A model generated the notes under the pieces. That model saw only the letters and a list, made by a program, of their open reading frames with translations. It was not told the origin of the DNA and made no database searches. Below, piece by piece: positions 1 through 7,904 of a stretch of 64,000 nt of DNA; the stretch's first letter is position 1; every line of letters begins with the position of its first letter. This stretch comes from VAXT01 sp035318925 (lineage in GTDB: Bacteria; Actinomycetota; Thermoleophilia; Gaiellales; Gaiellaceae): assembly GCA_035318925.1 (NCBI GenBank), contig DATHDS010000030.1:1-64000 (forward strand), written 5' to 3'. The position numbers were made by a program, and so were the translations under genes.

Positions 1-246
1 GCCGACGTCATCGCCGACGTCATCGGCCAGCCGGCACAGCACAACGACATCGACCGCAATGCATGGATCGACGGCAGCGTCGCGGCCGGCGTGCCCGCCG
101 AGTACGGCGAGACGCTCCGCAGGCTGACCGAGACCATCGCCTCCGGCCATGGCTCCCGGCCTAACAGCGACGTCCAGAACGTCACCGGAGTGCCGCCGAT
201 CAGCTTCGCCGACTTCGCCCGGCGAACCGCACAGGCGTGGGTGTAA
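1..246 (+). CDS. NmrA/SDR-like NAD(P)-binding oxidoreductase, C-terminal end (partial)
   Basis: An open frame enters from the left edge and stops with TAA at 244-246, giving the last 81 residues of a protein. The tail ends in TGVPPISFADFARRTAQAW. That matches the usual ending of NmrA-like/NAD(P)H-binding atypical short-chain dehydrogenases, in which a 'TGrpP-x-sFeDFar' segment closes the domain. The Rossmann fold and any catalytic residues lie outside the window, so substrate and cofactor cannot be judged. The next gene follows after 9 bases on the same strand, so the two are probably co-transcribed. Confidence 0.6.
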   Translation, partial: ADVIADVIGQPAQHNDIDRNAWIDGSVAAGVPAEYGETLRRLTETIASGHGSRPNSDVQNVTGVPPISFADFARRTAQAWV

Positions 247-255
247 AAGGACGGC

Positions 256-696
256 GTGATGACCCCGATCAACGACCTCGACGACTTCAAGGCGCTGGAG
301 CCGTTCTTTCGGATCATCGAAGAGGGGCTCGACGGCCTCGCCGATGGCGGGCACTTCTTCGACCTGCTGGCCGAAGACGTCGTCTTCGACTACATCATCA
401 CGACTCCCGGCTACCCAAGACACGTCGAGGGCCGCAAGGCCGTCGCCGAGCTCTACCGCCCTTACGGCACCATGATCGTCCTAGACCGGTGTCACGACCT
501 CGCGGTCCATCACGACATCAAGACCGGCGTCGTTGTGCTCGAGTACGCCTCCGAAGGCCGAGTCGTCTCGACCGGGACCCCGTACACCAACCGGTACATC
601 TCGGTCCTCACGATCACCGATCGCAAGGTCACTCACTGGCGCGACTACCTCGACCCCGTGGCGGTCTTCGACGCGCTCGGATGGCCGTCACGTTGA
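256..696 (+). CDS. NTF2-like/SnoaL-type small protein
   Basis: This 146-residue protein has the size and pattern of the SnoaL-like NTF2 cone fold: an N-terminal helix (about 8-30, FKALEPFFRIIEEGLDGL), a strand with DLLAEDVVFDY, and later strands ending in HWRDYLDPVAVFDALGW. Members are often ketosteroid-isomerase-like or polyketide-cyclase-like enzymes, or simple ligand-binding proteins, and nothing here fixes the substrate. GTG (256) and ATG (259) are adjacent possible starts behind an AAAAGGA ribosome site. It follows the NmrA-like gene closely, a pairing that is common and suggests a shared small-molecule role. Confidence 0.7.
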   Translation: MMTPINDLDDFKALEPFFRIIEEGLDGLADGGHFFDLLAEDVVFDYIITTPGYPRHVEGRKAVAELYRPYGTMIVLDRCHDLAVHHDIKTGVVVLEYASEGRVVSTGTPYTNRYISVLTITDRKVTHWRDYLDPVAVFDALGWPSR

Positions 697-700
697 TGCC

Positions 701-1726
701 CTAAGCCGCGACACCGCTGAACTGCGGGATGATCTCCTTGCCGTAGGCGGTGAGCGTTTCGTCCTGGCCCTCGGTCATCAGGTAGATGTTGAACTGGTCG
801 ACGCCGATCGACTCGAGCTCCTTGAGTTTCTCCGTCGCCTGCTCGGCCGTCCCCAGCACACAGAAGCGGTCGCAGATCTCGTCGGTGACGAACTCGCCGT
901 GCTTGGCGCCGACCCGGCTGTGGTCCTTGTAGTCGTAGAACTTCCGCGCCTTCACGTAGTCGGTCAGCGCCGCCGGGATCGCGGAGTCGAAGCCGTAGCG
1001 CTCGATCAGGTCCATGACATGGTTCGAGACCATCGCGGGGAACCAGCGCACCTGCTCGCGGGCGCCGGCGATGTCGTCCGTGAGGATGCTCGGCGCGCAG
1101 ACGATGCACTCGAGCGCGTCGGGGTCGCGGCCCTCCTCGGTGGCCGCGGTGCGGGCCGTCTCCATGATCCACTGGATGATCTGCGGGTCGGCGAGCTGGA
1201 TGATGACGCCGTCGCCGACACGGCCCGCGACGCCGAGCGCTCGTGGCCCGTAGCCCGCGACGTGCATCGGGATCTCCGGTAGCTCGCGGGCCCACTCGAG
1301 CGTGAGGTCCTTCTCGTTCCACTCGACCGGGCGGCCGTTCATCAGGTCCTTCATCATCCGCAGGCGCCGCTCGAACTCGACGATCTTGACTGGCTTGAGG
1401 CCGACGACGCGCCGCGAGGAGTCGCCGCGGCCGATGCCCATCACCATCCGGCCCTCGGAGACGTCCTGCATGGTTGCGTACCAGCTCGCCGTGATCGTCG
1501 GATCGCGGATGCCCGGATTCGTGACGCAGTGGCCGAGCTTGAGGGTCTTCGTCTGGGCCGCGGCGAGCGGCAGGAGCGCGTAGGACTCCTGCCAGAGGAT
1601 GTGCGAGTCGTACGTCCAGCCGTACTCGAAGCCCTGCTCTTCGGCACGCTGAAAGAGCTCGATCAGGCGCCCGTAGGGCGGGTCCGGCATGACAGTGACG
1701 CCGAAGCTCAGCAAGTTTCGGAGCAT
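701..1726 (-). CDS. LLM-class F420-dependent-type oxidoreductase (TIGR03842-like)
   Basis: The 341-residue protein has the bacterial-luciferase-like TIM barrel. It opens with FGVTVMPDPPYGRLIELFQRAEEQGFEYGWTYDSH in pieces, has a GHCVTNPGIRDP strand and GRMVMGIGRGDSSRRVVGLKP, and ends with a long C-terminal helix. This pattern fits the TIGR03842 group of putative F420-dependent oxidoreductases related to methylene-H4MPT reductase (family recollection, not searched). The cofactor could also be FMN. The nearby amidohydrolase and dihydropyrimidinase suggest a role in reductive or ring-opening pyrimidine/hydantoin catabolism (inference). It converges on the NTF2-like gene with 4 bases between stops. 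Confidence 0.8.
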   Translation of the reverse strand: MLRNLLSFGVTVMPDPPYGRLIELFQRAEEQGFEYGWTYDSHILWQESYALLPLAAAQTKTLKLGHCVTNPGIRDPTITASWYATMQDVSEGRMVMGIGRGDSSRRVVGLKPVKIVEFERRLRMMKDLMNGRPVEWNEKDLTLEWARELPEIPMHVAGYGPRALGVAGRVGDGVIIQLADPQIIQWIMETARTAATEEGRDPDALECIVCAPSILTDDIAGAREQVRWFPAMVSNHVMDLIERYGFDSAIPAALTDYVKARKFYDYKDHSRVGAKHGEFVTDEICDRFCVLGTAEQATEKLKELESIGVDQFNIYLMTEGQDETLTAYGKEIIPQFSGVAA

Positions 1727-1832
1727 ACTCCTGGAGTGATCTCGTCATCGCGAGGCGCAACTGCGAGCGGCTCTTCGAGCCTGTCTAGGCGCGCTAGGAT
1801 TCCAACCGATTCTCGGTCGCGCATCTCTCCTT

Positions 1833-1897
1833 GAGCGGGGTGGTTCCCCGCTTCACCAGACTTCGGCCCGCTTTCCGGCGGGTCGTGGTCTTTCTAG
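1833..1897 (+). repeat. Two-hairpin structured repeat, copy 1
   Basis: Hairpin 1 pairs GCGGGG (1835-1840) with CCCCGC (1846-1851). Hairpin 2 occupies 1865-1884, and TGGTCTTTCTAG follows it. The unit recurs at 2136-2199 with few changes, and the two differences in hairpin 2 turn G-U pairs into A-U and C-G pairs, so folding is preserved. A TAGGAT hexamer at 1795-1800 could be a -10 box. The hairpin plus T-rich tail could end transcription on the + strand. It may be a small RNA end or an intergenic repeat family. Confidence 0.6.
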
Positions 1898-1981
1898 GGG
1901 CCGCCGCGAATGCGCCAACTTTGCTCAAAAAGGCGGAGCTGATACGAGACACCGACTTTTCGCCCGTACGCTCGCGGGGGC

Positions 1982-2069
1982 GGAGGGTGAAATCTCAAGG
2001 CGAGATGCGCGGCCCAGAACCGCAGCGACCGGCTAATCCCCGGTTCCGGTTCGAGTCCGGCGCCCTCCG
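1982..2069 (+). ncRNA. tRNA-like cloverleaf (class II, possible allo-tRNA or tRNA-Ser-like relic)
   Basis: The 88-base segment folds as a complete class II cloverleaf. The acceptor pairs GGAGGGT (1982-1988) with GCCCTCC (2062-2068), and G1989 can also pair with C2061. A D-like arm pairs ATCTC (1992-1996) with GAGAT (2002-2006) around AAGGC. An anticodon-like arm pairs GCGG (2009-2012) with CCGC (2020-2023) around the 7-base loop CCCAGAA. A variable arm pairs ACCGG (2028-2032) with CCGGT (2040-2044). A T arm has CCGG/CCGG around TTCGAGT (2050-2056). The acceptor resembles tRNA-Ser. The loop would read CAG, but position 33 is C rather than U, and CCA is not encoded. A working tRNA is uncertain. 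Confidence 0.45.
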
Positions 2070-2135
2070 CGCCGACGCGGCGGGTCGAAGCTGGAGTGGA
2101 AAGGTTCGCTACGATGCGAATCGGTTCTGGGCCAC

Positions 2136-2199
2136 GCGCGGGGTGGTTCCCCGCTTCACCAGACTTCGACCCGCCTCCCGGCGGGTCGTGTCTTTCTAG
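2136..2199 (+). repeat. Two-hairpin structured repeat, copy 2
   Basis: This is the second copy of the unit at 1833-1897. Hairpin 1 pairs 2138-2143 with 2149-2154. Hairpin 2 is a perfect 8-bp stem (2168-2175 with 2180-2187) with loop TCCC, followed by GTGTCTTTCTAG. The last CTA (2196-2198) is also the stop codon of the minus-strand amidohydrolase. A TACGAT hexamer at 2110-2115 sits upstream much as TAGGAT does for copy 1. The remaining bases of the 1727-2195 gap hold no gene that I can support. Confidence 0.6.
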
Positions 2200-3425
2200 G
2201 AACGGGCTGCGACGAAGGCGATCGTCCGGTCCGCGAGCCGGTCGAGCGCCCGCACCGCGAGCTCCAGGTGCTCCTCCTTCGTGTCCTCGAGCTTCGTGTG
2301 CGACAGGCCGCGCAGGCTCTGGACGAAGAGCATCACCGTCGGCACGCCGGCGCGGGAGACCTCGGCCGCGTCGTGCAGCGGCCCGCTCGGGAGCCGATGC
2401 GACGTGCCGGCGACCTCCCGGATCGACTCGTCGGCGAGCTCGATCAGCTCGTCGTCAAAGAGGATCGGCTCGATCTGCCAGATGCGCTCCCACTCGACTT
2501 CGATGTCCTCTTCCTGGGCGATCCGCTCGGAGGCTGATTTCGCCTCGCCGAGCATCGAGGCGAGCGTCGCCGCGTCGAGGTTGCGCTGATCGAGCAGGCA
2601 CTCGGCCGTCTCGACGACCGACGTGACGATGCCCGGTTTCGTGACGACGCTGCCCATCGTGCAGACGGCCCCGGCGCCCGTGCGCTTCGCGATCTCGCGG
2701 ATCTCGAGCTCGAGCCTCGCCGCGCCGGCGAGCGCGTCGCGCCGCTTGTCCATCGGCGTCGAGCCGGCGTGGGCGGCCTGGCCGCGGAACGTGACCTGGT
2801 GGCGCTCGACGCCGAAGGTGCCGAGGACGACGCCGAGCGGCAGGTTGAGCGATTCCAGCACGGGACCCTGCTCGATGTGCAGCTCGAGATAAGCCGCAGC
2901 ATTCCTGAGATTCGCCTCGGATGCCTTGTCGAGAGCGACGCCGTGCTCGGCGAGGACGTCGGGCAGGGACTTCCCGTCGGCGTCCCTCCGCGCACGCAGC
3001 TCCTCCTGGTCGCCCATCGAGGCGGCCGCGGCGCTCGAGCCGAAGAGCGAGCGGCCAAAGCGCGCGCCCTCCTCGTCAGCCCAATTGACGAGGCGAACGG
3101 TCGCTGCCGGCTCCGCATCCTCGGCGAGGCGCCGCAGCACCTCGACGCCCGCGACGACGTTCAGCGCCCCGTCCAGCCAGCCGCCGTTCGGCACCGAGTC
3201 GATGTGCCCGCCGATCAGCACCGCCTTCTCGGAGCGGCCGGGCAGCGTCCACCATTGGTTGCCGGCCTCGTCAATCTCCGCCTCGAGCGGAACCTTCTCG
3301 TCCAGCCAGTCCTTCGCGCGCACCCAGGTGTCAGTCCAAGCGACGCGCTGGGCGCCGTTCTCGTCGCCGGTCAGCTCCTGTAACTCGCGGAGCTCGGCGA
3401 CCGTGCGCTTGGGGTCGAGCGGCAC
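2196..3425 (-). CDS. M20-family Zn-dependent amidohydrolase (N-carbamoyl-L-amino acid hydrolase / allantoate amidohydrolase-like)
   Basis: The 409-residue protein has the M20/M28 metallo-amidohydrolase layout. The metal motif is GGHIDSVPNGG (H74, D76) with D85 in GGWLDGALNV, followed by the EEGARFG glutamates, LELHIEQGPVLE, and the dimerisation-domain marker GSTPMDKRRDA. Enzymes with the HIEQG signature hydrolyse N-carbamoyl amino acids, ureidoglycolate/allantoate or beta-ureidopropionate. With the nearby dihydropyrimidinase, beta-ureidopropionase or N-carbamoyl-amino-acid hydrolase activity is the best guess. It should be cytoplasmic. The preceding gene on the same strand overlaps its start by 55 bases. 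Confidence 0.85.
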   Translation of the reverse strand: MPLDPKRTVAELRELQELTGDENGAQRVAWTDTWVRAKDWLDEKVPLEAEIDEAGNQWWTLPGRSEKAVLIGGHIDSVPNGGWLDGALNVVAGVEVLRRLAEDAEPAATVRLVNWADEEGARFGRSLFGSSAAAASMGDQEELRARRDADGKSLPDVLAEHGVALDKASEANLRNAAAYLELHIEQGPVLESLNLPLGVVLGTFGVERHQVTFRGQAAHAGSTPMDKRRDALAGAARLELEIREIAKRTGAGAVCTMGSVVTKPGIVTSVVETAECLLDQRNLDAATLASMLGEAKSASERIAQEEDIEVEWERIWQIEPILFDDELIELADESIREVAGTSHRLPSGPLHDAAEVSRAGVPTVMLFVQSLRGLSHTKLEDTKEEHLELAVRALDRLADRTIAFVAARS

Positions 3426-4015
3426 CGTGCGAGCTTACTGCGGCGGCGCGCGACGACCAGACCGGCATGCCAACCTGGAGCACGCCCACCTGACGGCGGA
3501 TGTAGCCCCTCGACATCGAGGCCGGCGCGCGTGAGCAGCCACGAGATCAACGAGTTTGAATTCCACATCTCGCCTGCGGCGAGCTCGTCGCGCCCCCAGA
3601 CCGGCGTCGGAACACTGGGGACGAGCTCGAGGACCCGCTGAGCGAGAGTTGCATCGTCGGTCAGCCGTTGTGGGCTCTCGACGGCCTCGCCGATGTCTGG
3701 AATCAGACCGTCGGGCCAGCGTCGGTTCTCGTATCGGAAAATCCGCAGCCAGCGAGCCCAGCGGCTGCCGACTGGGCCTTCCGAGACCACGCCTCGCAGC
3801 GCGCCATCTCTGTCACGGACGGGGGCCATCTCGATCACGAACCTTCCTTCTGGCGCGGTGACTTCGAGCGCGGAGTGGTAGATGTCCTTCGTCGGCCGCT
3901 TCTGAAGTCGCGCAGCGACCGCTTCGAAGATGCGTCCATTCAGCCGCACTGAATGACCGCCGGCACCCAGCGGGAGCCAGTAGAGGTCGACTCCAGTTCG
4001 CGAATCGTCGGTCAC
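3371..4015 (-). CDS. Conserved hypothetical protein, possibly papain-like fold
   Basis: A 214-residue protein with a GTG start at 4015. I do not recognise a named family. The N-terminal half has a strand-rich DIYHSALEV segment with a conserved-looking His, then FVIEMAP. The C-terminal half has the motif EMWNSNSLISWLLTRAGLD followed by PPSGGRAPGWHAGLVVARR. The order His, then Asn/Ser near a helix start, recalls permuted NlpC/P60- or LRAT-like proteins, but the usual nucleophilic Cys is replaced by Ser. That analogy is weak. The final 18 codons overlap the start of the amidohydrolase, so the two may be translationally coupled. Confidence 0.6.
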   Translation of the reverse strand: MTDDSRTGVDLYWLPLGAGGHSVRLNGRIFEAVAARLQKRPTKDIYHSALEVTAPEGRFVIEMAPVRDRDGALRGVVSEGPVGSRWARWLRIFRYENRRWPDGLIPDIGEAVESPQRLTDDATLAQRVLELVPSVPTPVWGRDELAAGEMWNSNSLISWLLTRAGLDVEGLHPPSGGRAPGWHAGLVVARRRSKLARCRSTPSARSPSSASYRS

Positions 4016-4125
4016 GTTGGAAGCGTGGCCTCGAACCGGCGCCGGCGCATCGGAGGAACGCCGAAGAGCCCTGCGGTGAACTACTGCTTCTAGCCGTGTG
4101 GCGCTCGGTCGATTACGCTCGCTCC

Positions 4126-5541
4126 ATGTCCGTTTTGATCAAAGGCGGGCGAATCGTCACCGCCGCCGACGACTACGTCGCCGACATCTACGTCGAGGAC
4201 GAGACGGTGACGCTGATCGGCGAGTCGCTCGACCAGCAGGCGGACAAGGTGATCGACGCGACCGGGAAGTACTTGCTCCCTGGGGGCGTCGACCCGCACA
4301 CGCATCTCGACATGCCATTCGGCGGCACGGTGACGATCGACGACGTCGAGTCCGGCCAGACCTCCGCGGCGTTCGGCGGGACGACGACGCATGTCGACTT
4401 CATCATCCAGCCGCCTGGCATGTCGTTCTCCGCCGCCGTCGACGAATGGAAGGCGAAGGCGAACGGCAAGCAAGTGATCGACATGGGCTACCACATGGCG
4501 GTCACCGACCTGAAGGAGGGCGGGACGCTCGAGGAGCTCGCGGCGCTGCCCGACCAGGGGATCACGAGCTACAAGCTCTTCATGGCCTACAAGGGCGCGC
4601 TGATGGTCGACGACGAGACGCTCTTCCGGGTCATGCAGGTCGCCGCGGAGACGGGCGCGCTCGTGATGGTGCATGCCGAGAACGGCGACGCGATCGACGT
4701 GCTGGTGAAGGAGGCTCTGGCCGAGGGCAAGACCGAGCCGCGCTTCCACGCGCTGACGCGGCCGCCGGAGACGGAGGGCGAGGCGACGAACCGGGCGATC
4801 CAGCTCGCACGGGTGGCCGGCTGCAAGCTCTACGTCGTCCACGTCTCGTGCCGGGAGTCGGTCGAGCCGATCGAGCTCGCGCGCAAGAAGGGCTGGGACG
4901 TGTGGGGCGAGACTTGTACGCAGTACTTCTTCATCGATTATTCGTTCCTCGAGCGGCCCGACTTCGAGGGCGCGAAGTACGTGTACACGCCGCCGCCACG
5001 GGCGAAGGAGAACCATGAGGTGCTCTGGCGGGCGGTCGAGAACGACGTCTTGTCGGTGATCTCGACCGACCACTGCGCATTCCTCTGGGACGGCCAGAAG
5101 ACGATGGGCCGTGACGACTTCTCGAAGATCCCAAACGGCGGGCCCGGCCTCGAGAACCGGCTGCAGATGATCCACGAGTTCGGCGTGCGCGCCGGCCGGA
5201 TCTCGCTGAACCGGATGGTCGAGCTGCTCTCGACGAGCCCGGCGCGCTACTTCGGCCTCTATCCGCGCAAGGGCACGATCGCCGTCGGCTCGGACGCCGA
5301 CCTCGTCGTCTTCGACCCGGAGCGCAAGGTGACGATCTCAGCCGCGACGCACCATTCGAAGTGCGACTACAACCTCTTCGAGGGCACCGAGGTCACGGGC
5401 GCACCGCAGGTTGTCCTGCTACGTGGCCGAGTGCTCGTCGAGGGCGACGAGCTCGTCGGGCAACCAGGTGTCGGCGAGTTCATCCGCCGAGCGCGCTTCG
5501 GCGAGGAACTGCGGCGAGCCGCGGCCGCACCCGTCGGCTAG
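4126..5541 (+). CDS. Dihydropyrimidinase / D-hydantoinase
   Basis: A 471-residue cyclic amidohydrolase of the dihydropyrimidinase family. It begins SVLIKGGRIVTAADDY, has the metal motif DPHTHLDMPFGG (H58, H60), the lysine expected to be carbamylated in ITSYKLFMAYKG (K150), MVHAENGDA, HVSCRES, and the last metal ligand in STDHCAFLWDGQK. The family opens 5,6-dihydropyrimidines or 5-substituted hydantoins to N-carbamoyl acids, which the M20 enzyme could then hydrolyse. I chose ATG 4126 over an in-frame ATG at 4096 because family homology begins there. Its TAG stop and that of the converging GGDEF gene share the palindrome CTAG (5538-5541). Confidence 0.92.
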   Translation: MSVLIKGGRIVTAADDYVADIYVEDETVTLIGESLDQQADKVIDATGKYLLPGGVDPHTHLDMPFGGTVTIDDVESGQTSAAFGGTTTHVDFIIQPPGMSFSAAVDEWKAKANGKQVIDMGYHMAVTDLKEGGTLEELAALPDQGITSYKLFMAYKGALMVDDETLFRVMQVAAETGALVMVHAENGDAIDVLVKEALAEGKTEPRFHALTRPPETEGEATNRAIQLARVAGCKLYVVHVSCRESVEPIELARKKGWDVWGETCTQYFFIDYSFLERPDFEGAKYVYTPPPRAKENHEVLWRAVENDVLSVISTDHCAFLWDGQKTMGRDDFSKIPNGGPGLENRLQMIHEFGVRAGRISLNRMVELLSTSPARYFGLYPRKGTIAVGSDADLVVFDPERKVTISAATHHSKCDYNLFEGTEVTGAPQVVLLRGRVLVEGDELVGQPGVGEFIRRARFGEELRRAAAAPVG

Positions 5542-7904
5542 GCCGAGGCTCGGTAGCGCTCGCTGGTGTGCGAGCCGGCGTCATCGGCGAGCAGGTCGGT
5601 CATGTGTTCGGCTGGCATGGGGCGCGCGAACAGGAAGCCCTGAGCCAGGTCGCAGCCGAGCTCGCGCACGGACGCAAGTTGGCCCTCGGTTTCGATGCCC
5701 TCGGCGATTGCGGTCAGACCGAGAGCGTGGGCGAGGCTGGTCAGGTTCGCGGTGATCGCCGCGTCCTTCGCGTCGTGCTCGACACCCTGGACGAACGAGC
5801 GGTCGACCTTGATGACGTCGACCGGGAAGCGACGCAGGTGGCCGAGCGACGAGAACCCCGTGCCGAAGTCGTCGATCGCGATTCGCACACCTCGGTCATG
5901 CAGGTCCTCGAGCTCGGCCCGTGCTCGATCACCGGAGACTCCTTCGACGATGATGGCTGTCTCGGTCACTTCGAGTCCCAGCAGGCCCGGGGCGAGAGCC
6001 GCCGCTTCGAGCGCCTTCTGAACGAGCTCTCTGACTCCACCGTGCGAAAGTTGCTTGCCGGAGAGGTTGACCCATGTAACGAAAGGCTCGGGCAGAAGTC
6101 CCTCACTGCACCACTGAGCGGTCTGCCTGCAGGCCTCGTTCAAGACGAACTCGCCGAGCGGGATGATCAGCCCGGTCGCTTCGGCGACCGGGATGAACTG
6201 CACGGGCGGGACGACGCCCCGAGTCGGTGAAGTCCAACGGGCGAGCGTCTCGACGCCGACGATCGACTGAGTGTCGACGTCGATTTCCGGCTGGTAATGG
6301 ACCGTGAACTCTCCTTGCTCGAGCCCTTGCCGCATCTCGTGCTCGAGCCCGAGCAGTTCGCCGAACTCACGCGCCATCTCGTGGCGAAACACTTCGTAGT
6401 GACCCCTGCCGGCTCCCTTGGCCTCGTACATCGCAAGGTCGGCGTGCCGAAGCAGGCCTTCGCCCTCGCCGGGCCCGCCGGGATGAAGAGCAATCCCAAT
6501 GCTGGTATCGAGCGCGAGCTGATGACCGGCGATGTCGACGGGGGCGGAGAGGCAGTCCAGCAACCGACTCGCGCCGGCTATGGCTCCTGGCTCGTTTGCA
6601 CCTTCGAGGAGCAGGGCGAACTCGTCGCCGCCCAGGCGGGCAAGCGTGTCACCGGGGCGGATCACCTCCGCAAAGCGGTCGGCGACCTGTTGCAGGATCT
6701 GGTCTCCGGCATCGTGCCCGAGACCGTCGTTGACTTGCTTGAAGCCGTCGAGGTCGACCAGCAGCACGGCAAGGACTTCTTGCGATCGCTCGGAGCGTGC
6801 GATGGCCTGGTCGAGCCGGTCGCGGAAGAGTGCACGGTTGGCCAGGCCGGTCAGGCCATCGTGAAACGCCTGGTGCGTCAGTTCTTCCTCGAGCCGAATG
6901 CGCTCGGTGACGTCCCTGGCGTTGAGCACGACACCTCGAACCCGCCGGTCGTTCCGGAGATTGGTGACGTTCGCCTCGAGATGTCGCCATTCACCGAACC
7001 TGTCCAGCAGGCGAAAGACGATCTGATGCGGCTCCCCGTGTTCGGAAGCGGCCAGCAAAGAGACACGATCGTCAACATGCACGCAGTCTGCAAATCCACG
7101 ACCGAGCATGTCCTGCTCAGGGCGTCCCAGGGTGCGCGTGACGGATTGGCTCACGTACAGGCACCCGCCCGGTCCAAACACCACCACGAGGTCGGTCGAG
7201 GAAGTGACCAGGCTGCGGAAATGTGCCGTTTGCCTTCGAGTTGCGTGCATGAGGGCAAAGGCCAGGAGCAGGGACATGAGCAGCCCGGCAATGCCCAGCA
7301 CCACCTGGAGATTGATCAGGTGGCTGATGTTGGCGTCGGACTGAGTCGCAATCGTGCGGGCTGCGTTGAGCGACACGTTCGCGGTCAGCTCGGCGAGCAC
7401 ACGCAGCCGCCCGACCGGATCCACGATCACAACGTGCTCGTGGGCTGTCAGCGGAATCGTCGTCACGGGCCGGTGAGCAAGCAACGCGCTGCCCGTCGCT
7501 GTCAGATCCGCCACCAGTAGCTGATTCTGCTTGAGCTGCGCACGGACGACCTTCCCGGAAGCCGGCGAGAGCGTCGTTTCGTCGTCATCTCCGTTGACTG
7601 CGGGCGCGATTCCTCCGTCGAGCAGGGCGTGGGCACTCTGAGTGAGGGCCACGGCCGTGTAGCTCGGGTCAGCCTGCGCCCCGGCGCGCGCTAACAGCAC
7701 CTCCTTGACGTAGCGCTCGGCGAGCGTCCGTTGTCGCGCCGCGACCTCGACGACGGCTGCCCGGTGCTGCGAGCGCTGCGTCGCTGAAATCGTCGAGTGC
7801 ACGCTGATCGCTGAGAACACCCCGAAGGTGACGAGGATCGCGCCAACGACGCCACGGCCTCGCGCGCTGAAGGGCCGGAAGGATCGCCTCCTCGGCATCA
7901 TCAT
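5538..7904 (-). CDS. Membrane-bound PAS-GGDEF-EAL cyclic-di-GMP signalling protein
   Basis: A 788-residue protein. A transmembrane helix near 15-37 is followed by an extracytoplasmic sensor region and a second helix at about 195-220 (VVLGIAGLLMSLLLAF). A PAS domain (about 225-340, ending GVVLNARDVTER) comes next, then a GGDEF domain with intact LARLGGDEFALLLEG and DLDGFKQVNDGLGHDAGD, then an EAL domain. The EAL signature reads VETLARW, and IDDFGTGFSSLGHL and FLFARPMP are present, so both cyclase and phosphodiesterase activity are possible. Its start overlaps the cupredoxin stop by 4 bases, so the two form an operon. Confidence 0.93.
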   Translation of the reverse strand: MMMPRRRSFRPFSARGRGVVGAILVTFGVFSAISVHSTISATQRSQHRAAVVEVAARQRTLAERYVKEVLLARAGAQADPSYTAVALTQSAHALLDGGIAPAVNGDDDETTLSPASGKVVRAQLKQNQLLVADLTATGSALLAHRPVTTIPLTAHEHVVIVDPVGRLRVLAELTANVSLNAARTIATQSDANISHLINLQVVLGIAGLLMSLLLAFALMHATRRQTAHFRSLVTSSTDLVVVFGPGGCLYVSQSVTRTLGRPEQDMLGRGFADCVHVDDRVSLLAASEHGEPHQIVFRLLDRFGEWRHLEANVTNLRNDRRVRGVVLNARDVTERIRLEEELTHQAFHDGLTGLANRALFRDRLDQAIARSERSQEVLAVLLVDLDGFKQVNDGLGHDAGDQILQQVADRFAEVIRPGDTLARLGGDEFALLLEGANEPGAIAGASRLLDCLSAPVDIAGHQLALDTSIGIALHPGGPGEGEGLLRHADLAMYEAKGAGRGHYEVFRHEMAREFGELLGLEHEMRQGLEQGEFTVHYQPEIDVDTQSIVGVETLARWTSPTRGVVPPVQFIPVAEATGLIIPLGEFVLNEACRQTAQWCSEGLLPEPFVTWVNLSGKQLSHGGVRELVQKALEAAALAPGLLGLEVTETAIIVEGVSGDRARAELEDLHDRGVRIAIDDFGTGFSSLGHLRRFPVDVIKVDRSFVQGVEHDAKDAAITANLTSLAHALGLTAIAEGIETEGQLASVRELGCDLAQGFLFARPMPAEHMTDLLADDAGSHTSERYRASA

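Noticed and set aside
4090..5175. Long minus-strand frame opposite dihydropyrimidinase
   Set aside because: High GC keeps the antisense frame open. Its translation is Arg/Val/Asp-rich with no motif, while the plus frame has all catalytic residues.
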